DNA from: Bacteroidales bacterium
GTDB taxonomy: Bacteria; Bacteroidota; Bacteroidia; Bacteroidales; F082
Assembly (NCBI GenBank): GCA_029933565.1
Contig: JAOZNY010000016.1
Span: forward strand, 1-23,620
Direction of reading: 5' to 3'
Length of the DNA: 23,620 nucleotides
Positions 22,134 through 23,620 of the stretch are shown piece by piece; positions within the stretch are counted from its first letter, which is position 1, and each line of letters starts with the position of its first letter. A program made the translations under genes and the position numbers. The notes under the pieces are model-generated. The model was not told the DNA's origin. It made no database searches and worked only from the letters and a program-made list of their open reading frames with translations.

Positions 22134-22141
22134 CAAACTTA
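22134..22141 (-). promoter_or_regulatory. -7 promoter element of the CBS-Omp85 pair
   Basis: On the minus strand this reads TAAGTTTG, a perfect TAnnTTTG, 15 nt ahead of the ATG at 22118. It overlaps the in-frame TTG at 22136, which rules that codon out as the start. Confidence 0.65.
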
Positions 22142-22219
22142 GGCAATTTTATATTACTGCATACCATTTTTTTACAATTGATTAAGTGGTACTATGTTTT
22201 GTTTGCTTAAGGCACAGCC

Positions 22220-22334
22220 GCTTCTATTGCTTCTGTTGTTCCTATTGCCTAATTAGTTCGTAAATAAATTCTGCAGTCGTTCAAGCAATGGTAATCGCAA
22301 TAGCAACAATAGCAACAATAGTAGCCATAGCAAC
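22220..22334. repeat. Inverted arrays of a 9-bp GCAATAGCAA-type repeat
   Basis: The right array (22284-22334) contains tandem 9-mers AATAGCAAC (22299-22307), AATAGCAAC (22308-22316), AATAGTAGC (22317-22325) and CATAGCAAC (22326-22334). The left array (22220-22249) carries the same words in reverse complement (TTCTATTGC, TTCTGTTGT, TCCTATTGC). The two arrays are 35 bp apart and could form a long imperfect stem. They lie in the gap between rsgA and the CBS gene, ending 6 bp from the rsgA stop. Confidence 0.7.
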
Positions 22335-22340
22335 CATTAC

Positions 22341-23252
22341 TCAAATACTATCCAGAATATTTAAATAATTACCATAGCGTATTTCGCTAATGTCGCCATT
22401 ATTAACTGCATCAATAACCGCACAATTAGGTTCGTTTACATGTAGGCAGTCGTTGTATTTGCAATTACTAAGGTGTTTAATAAATTCAGGAAAGCGGTGA
22501 CTTAGTTCAGGTTTTTCAAATTCAATTAAACCAAATTCTTTAATGCCTGGGGTATCTATTATCGAACCTCCGGTTTTTAATTCAAAGGCTTCGGCAAATG
22601 TGGTTGTATGCATTCCTTTTGAATGGTATTCGGAAATATTACCAATTTTAAGATCAAGTTTTGCATCAATAGTATTTATTAGTGCCGATTTTCCCACGCC
22701 CGAATGACCTGAAAGTAAACTGTTTTTATTGTGAAGGATGTTTCTAAAAGAATCAAGATTAACCAATTCAGTTACAGAGGTCTGCAGACATTTATATCCA
22801 ATTTTTTCATAAATGGAAACAATGTTCTCCAGAATTAATAATTGTTCTTTATCCAGCAAGTCAATTTTATTAAAAACGATTATAGCGGGAATGTGGTAGG
22901 CCTCGGCAGTTATAAGAAACCTATCGATGAAACCTGTAGAAGTTCTTGGTTTTGCCAGAGATACAATAATTATTGCCTGATCAATATTTGCAGCTATAAT
23001 ATGGCTTTGCTTCGAGAGGTTAGTGGCCTTGCGGATTATGTAATTTGAGCGCGGATGAATATTTGTAATTGCACCGGTTTCGGTGTCAAAATCAACAATA
23101 TCGCCAACAGCAACCGGGTTGGTAGTCTTTATTCCTTTGGTCCTGAATTTACCTCTAAGTCGGCACTCATATACTTTGCCCGTTTTTTCTTCAACAACCC
23201 AATACCAACTGCCAGTGGATTTGATTATTTTTCCTGTTGAAATCATACTCAT
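22341..23252 (-). CDS. rsgA: Small-subunit-dependent ribosome biogenesis GTPase RsgA
   Basis: RsgA (YjeQ) is a circularly permuted GTPase that proofreads late 30S subunit maturation. The product is 303 aa. An N-terminal OB fold (about 1-70) precedes the permuted GTPase: G4 NKID at 128-131, then G1 GHSGVGKS at 182-189 and G3 DTPG at 233-236. The C-terminal zinc finger has Cys264, Cys269, His271 and Cys277. All family hallmarks are present and the length is normal. The ATG at 23252 overlaps the stop of the cupin gene by 4 bp (ATGA), suggesting translational coupling. Met3 is an alternative start. Confidence 0.96.
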   Translation of the reverse strand: MSMISTGKIIKSTGSWYWVVEEKTGKVYECRLRGKFRTKGIKTTNPVAVGDIVDFDTETGAITNIHPRSNYIIRKATNLSKQSHIIAANIDQAIIIVSLAKPRTSTGFIDRFLITAEAYHIPAIIVFNKIDLLDKEQLLILENIVSIYEKIGYKCLQTSVTELVNLDSFRNILHNKNSLLSGHSGVGKSALINTIDAKLDLKIGNISEYHSKGMHTTTFAEAFELKTGGSIIDTPGIKEFGLIEFEKPELSHRFPEFIKHLSNCKYNDCLHVNEPNCAVIDAVNNGDISEIRYGNYLNILDSI

Positions 23253-23518
23253 GGGAAATTATAATATTTCCTTACAGGGTTTTTAATATCCCAAACACAA
23301 CTTAATCCATCAGGAAAAGTCACAAAATCACCAGGTTTTATAAAATAATTTCCATCCTCGGTTTCAACCATAAAATCGCCTTCAATTATTAAACATTCCT
23401 CTTTGCCGCAGTAGGTCCATGGAAATCGTGAGACTTCTTTTTCCCAAATTGGCCATGATTCTATACCCTGATTTTTTATTTCCTCTTCTGAAAGTTTTTT
23501 TATCAAAATTTTATTCAT
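23249..23518 (-). CDS. Small cupin (cupin_3/DUF861-like) protein
   Basis: The product is 89 aa with the single-domain cupin pattern of the DUF861 group: SWPIWEKEVSRFPWTYCGKEECLIIEG near the start, then IKPGDFVTFPDGLSCVWD and a closing NPVRKYYNF. These proteins are small beta-barrels of generally unknown substrate. This one contains no histidine at all, so the usual His metal ligands of cupins are absent; two Glu and Cys residues in the first motif might substitute, or it binds no metal. It overlaps rsgA by 4 bp and so shares its transcript. Confidence 0.88.
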   Translation of the reverse strand: MNKILIKKLSEEEIKNQGIESWPIWEKEVSRFPWTYCGKEECLIIEGDFMVETEDGNYFIKPGDFVTFPDGLSCVWDIKNPVRKYYNFP

Positions 23519-23553
23519 TTATTTTATTGAAAAGATATTTTTGTTTTAGGGTC

Positions 23554-23561
23554 TAAAAGTA
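23554..23561 (-). promoter_or_regulatory. Possible -7 element of the cupin-rsgA unit
   Basis: On the minus strand this reads TACTTTTA, seven of eight positions of TAnnTTTG, 35 nt ahead of the cupin ATG at 23518. It is the best candidate in the divergent gap but weaker than the others in the window. Confidence 0.4.
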
Positions 23562-23572
23562 CAAACAATTGC

Positions 23573-23580
23573 TATATTTG
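23573..23580 (+). promoter_or_regulatory. -7 promoter element of the gene leaving the window
   Basis: TATATTTG is a perfect TAnnTTTG, 27 nt ahead of the ATG at 23608. It supports a real plus-strand gene starting at the window edge. Confidence 0.6.
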
Positions 23581-23607
23581 ACACTTAAAACCAACTTAAA
23601 CTATAAT

Positions 23608-23620
23608 ATGTCGACTATTA
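23608..23620 (+). CDS. Start of a plus-strand gene (partial)
   Basis: ATG TCG ACT ATT (MSTI) begins at 23608 and runs off the window. The only support is the well-placed promoter element at 23573-23580 and the divergent arrangement with the cupin gene. Too little is present to name a product. Confidence 0.45.

Noticed and set aside
22220..22334. CRISPR-like array
   Set aside because: The units are only 9 bp, contiguous, degenerate and partly inverted, with no spacers of regular length and no cas genes nearby.

Overview
This window is a stretch of Bacteroidota chromosome, most likely from the Bacteroidales/Marinilabiliales side of the phylum (the rank below phylum is inference). The evidence is a low GC content, a protein ending in a type IX secretion (T9SS) sorting domain, the block nadK - DUF6089 - uppS - bamA - two ompH/skp genes, and ten perfect copies of the Bacteroidota -7 promoter element TAnnTTTG, nearly all sitting 20-60 nt ahead of a start codon. 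No rRNA, tRNA, CRISPR array, IS element or prophage gene was seen.

Layout. (1) 1-6602, plus strand: NAD kinase, then an envelope block: a DUF6089 outer-membrane-type protein, undecaprenyl diphosphate synthase, BamA, and two Skp/OmpH-like periplasmic chaperones, closed by a strong bidirectional terminator. (2) 6665-8857, minus strand: a gamma-carbonic-anhydrase-like hexapeptide protein and L-aspartate oxidase (NadB). (3) 8891-12123: a two-gene plus-strand cassette, an acidic lipoprotein and a T9SS-exported beta-propeller-like protein, embedded in an otherwise minus-strand run (6665-16777). It is bracketed by two diverged direct copies of a roughly 100-bp repeat. (4) 12131-16777, minus strand: SucB and SucA, the E2 and E1 subunits of 2-oxoglutarate dehydrogenase, plus a small 2x[4Fe-4S] ferredoxin with its own promoter and terminator. 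(5) 17107-19991, plus strand: KorA and KorB of a 2-oxoacid (probably 2-oxoglutarate):ferredoxin oxidoreductase. (6) 20062-23518, minus strand: a single-POTRA Omp85 protein with a CBS-domain protein, then the ribosome-assembly GTPase RsgA with a small cupin. The first 13 bases of another plus-strand gene end the window.

How the genes fit together. Two enzymes for the same step, 2-oxoglutarate to succinyl-CoA, lie back to back: the NAD-linked dehydrogenase (SucAB) and the ferredoxin-linked oxidoreductase (KorAB), with a ferredoxin gene between them. This suggests switching between respiratory and low-redox metabolism. NadB and NadK supply NAD and NADP. UppS, BamA, the OmpH pair, DUF6089 and the second Omp85 protein form an envelope-biogenesis theme.

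The most unusual part is the repeat-flanked lipoprotein/T9SS cassette with its 500-bp leader (C10 tract, long inverted repeat) and a 13-bp intercistronic hairpin. Other points of note are a four-cysteine tail on SucA, an inverted repeat across the kor promoter, and several arrays of short intergenic repeats. Promoter positions also move three start codons (nadK, DUF6089, CBS protein) downstream of the longest open frame.
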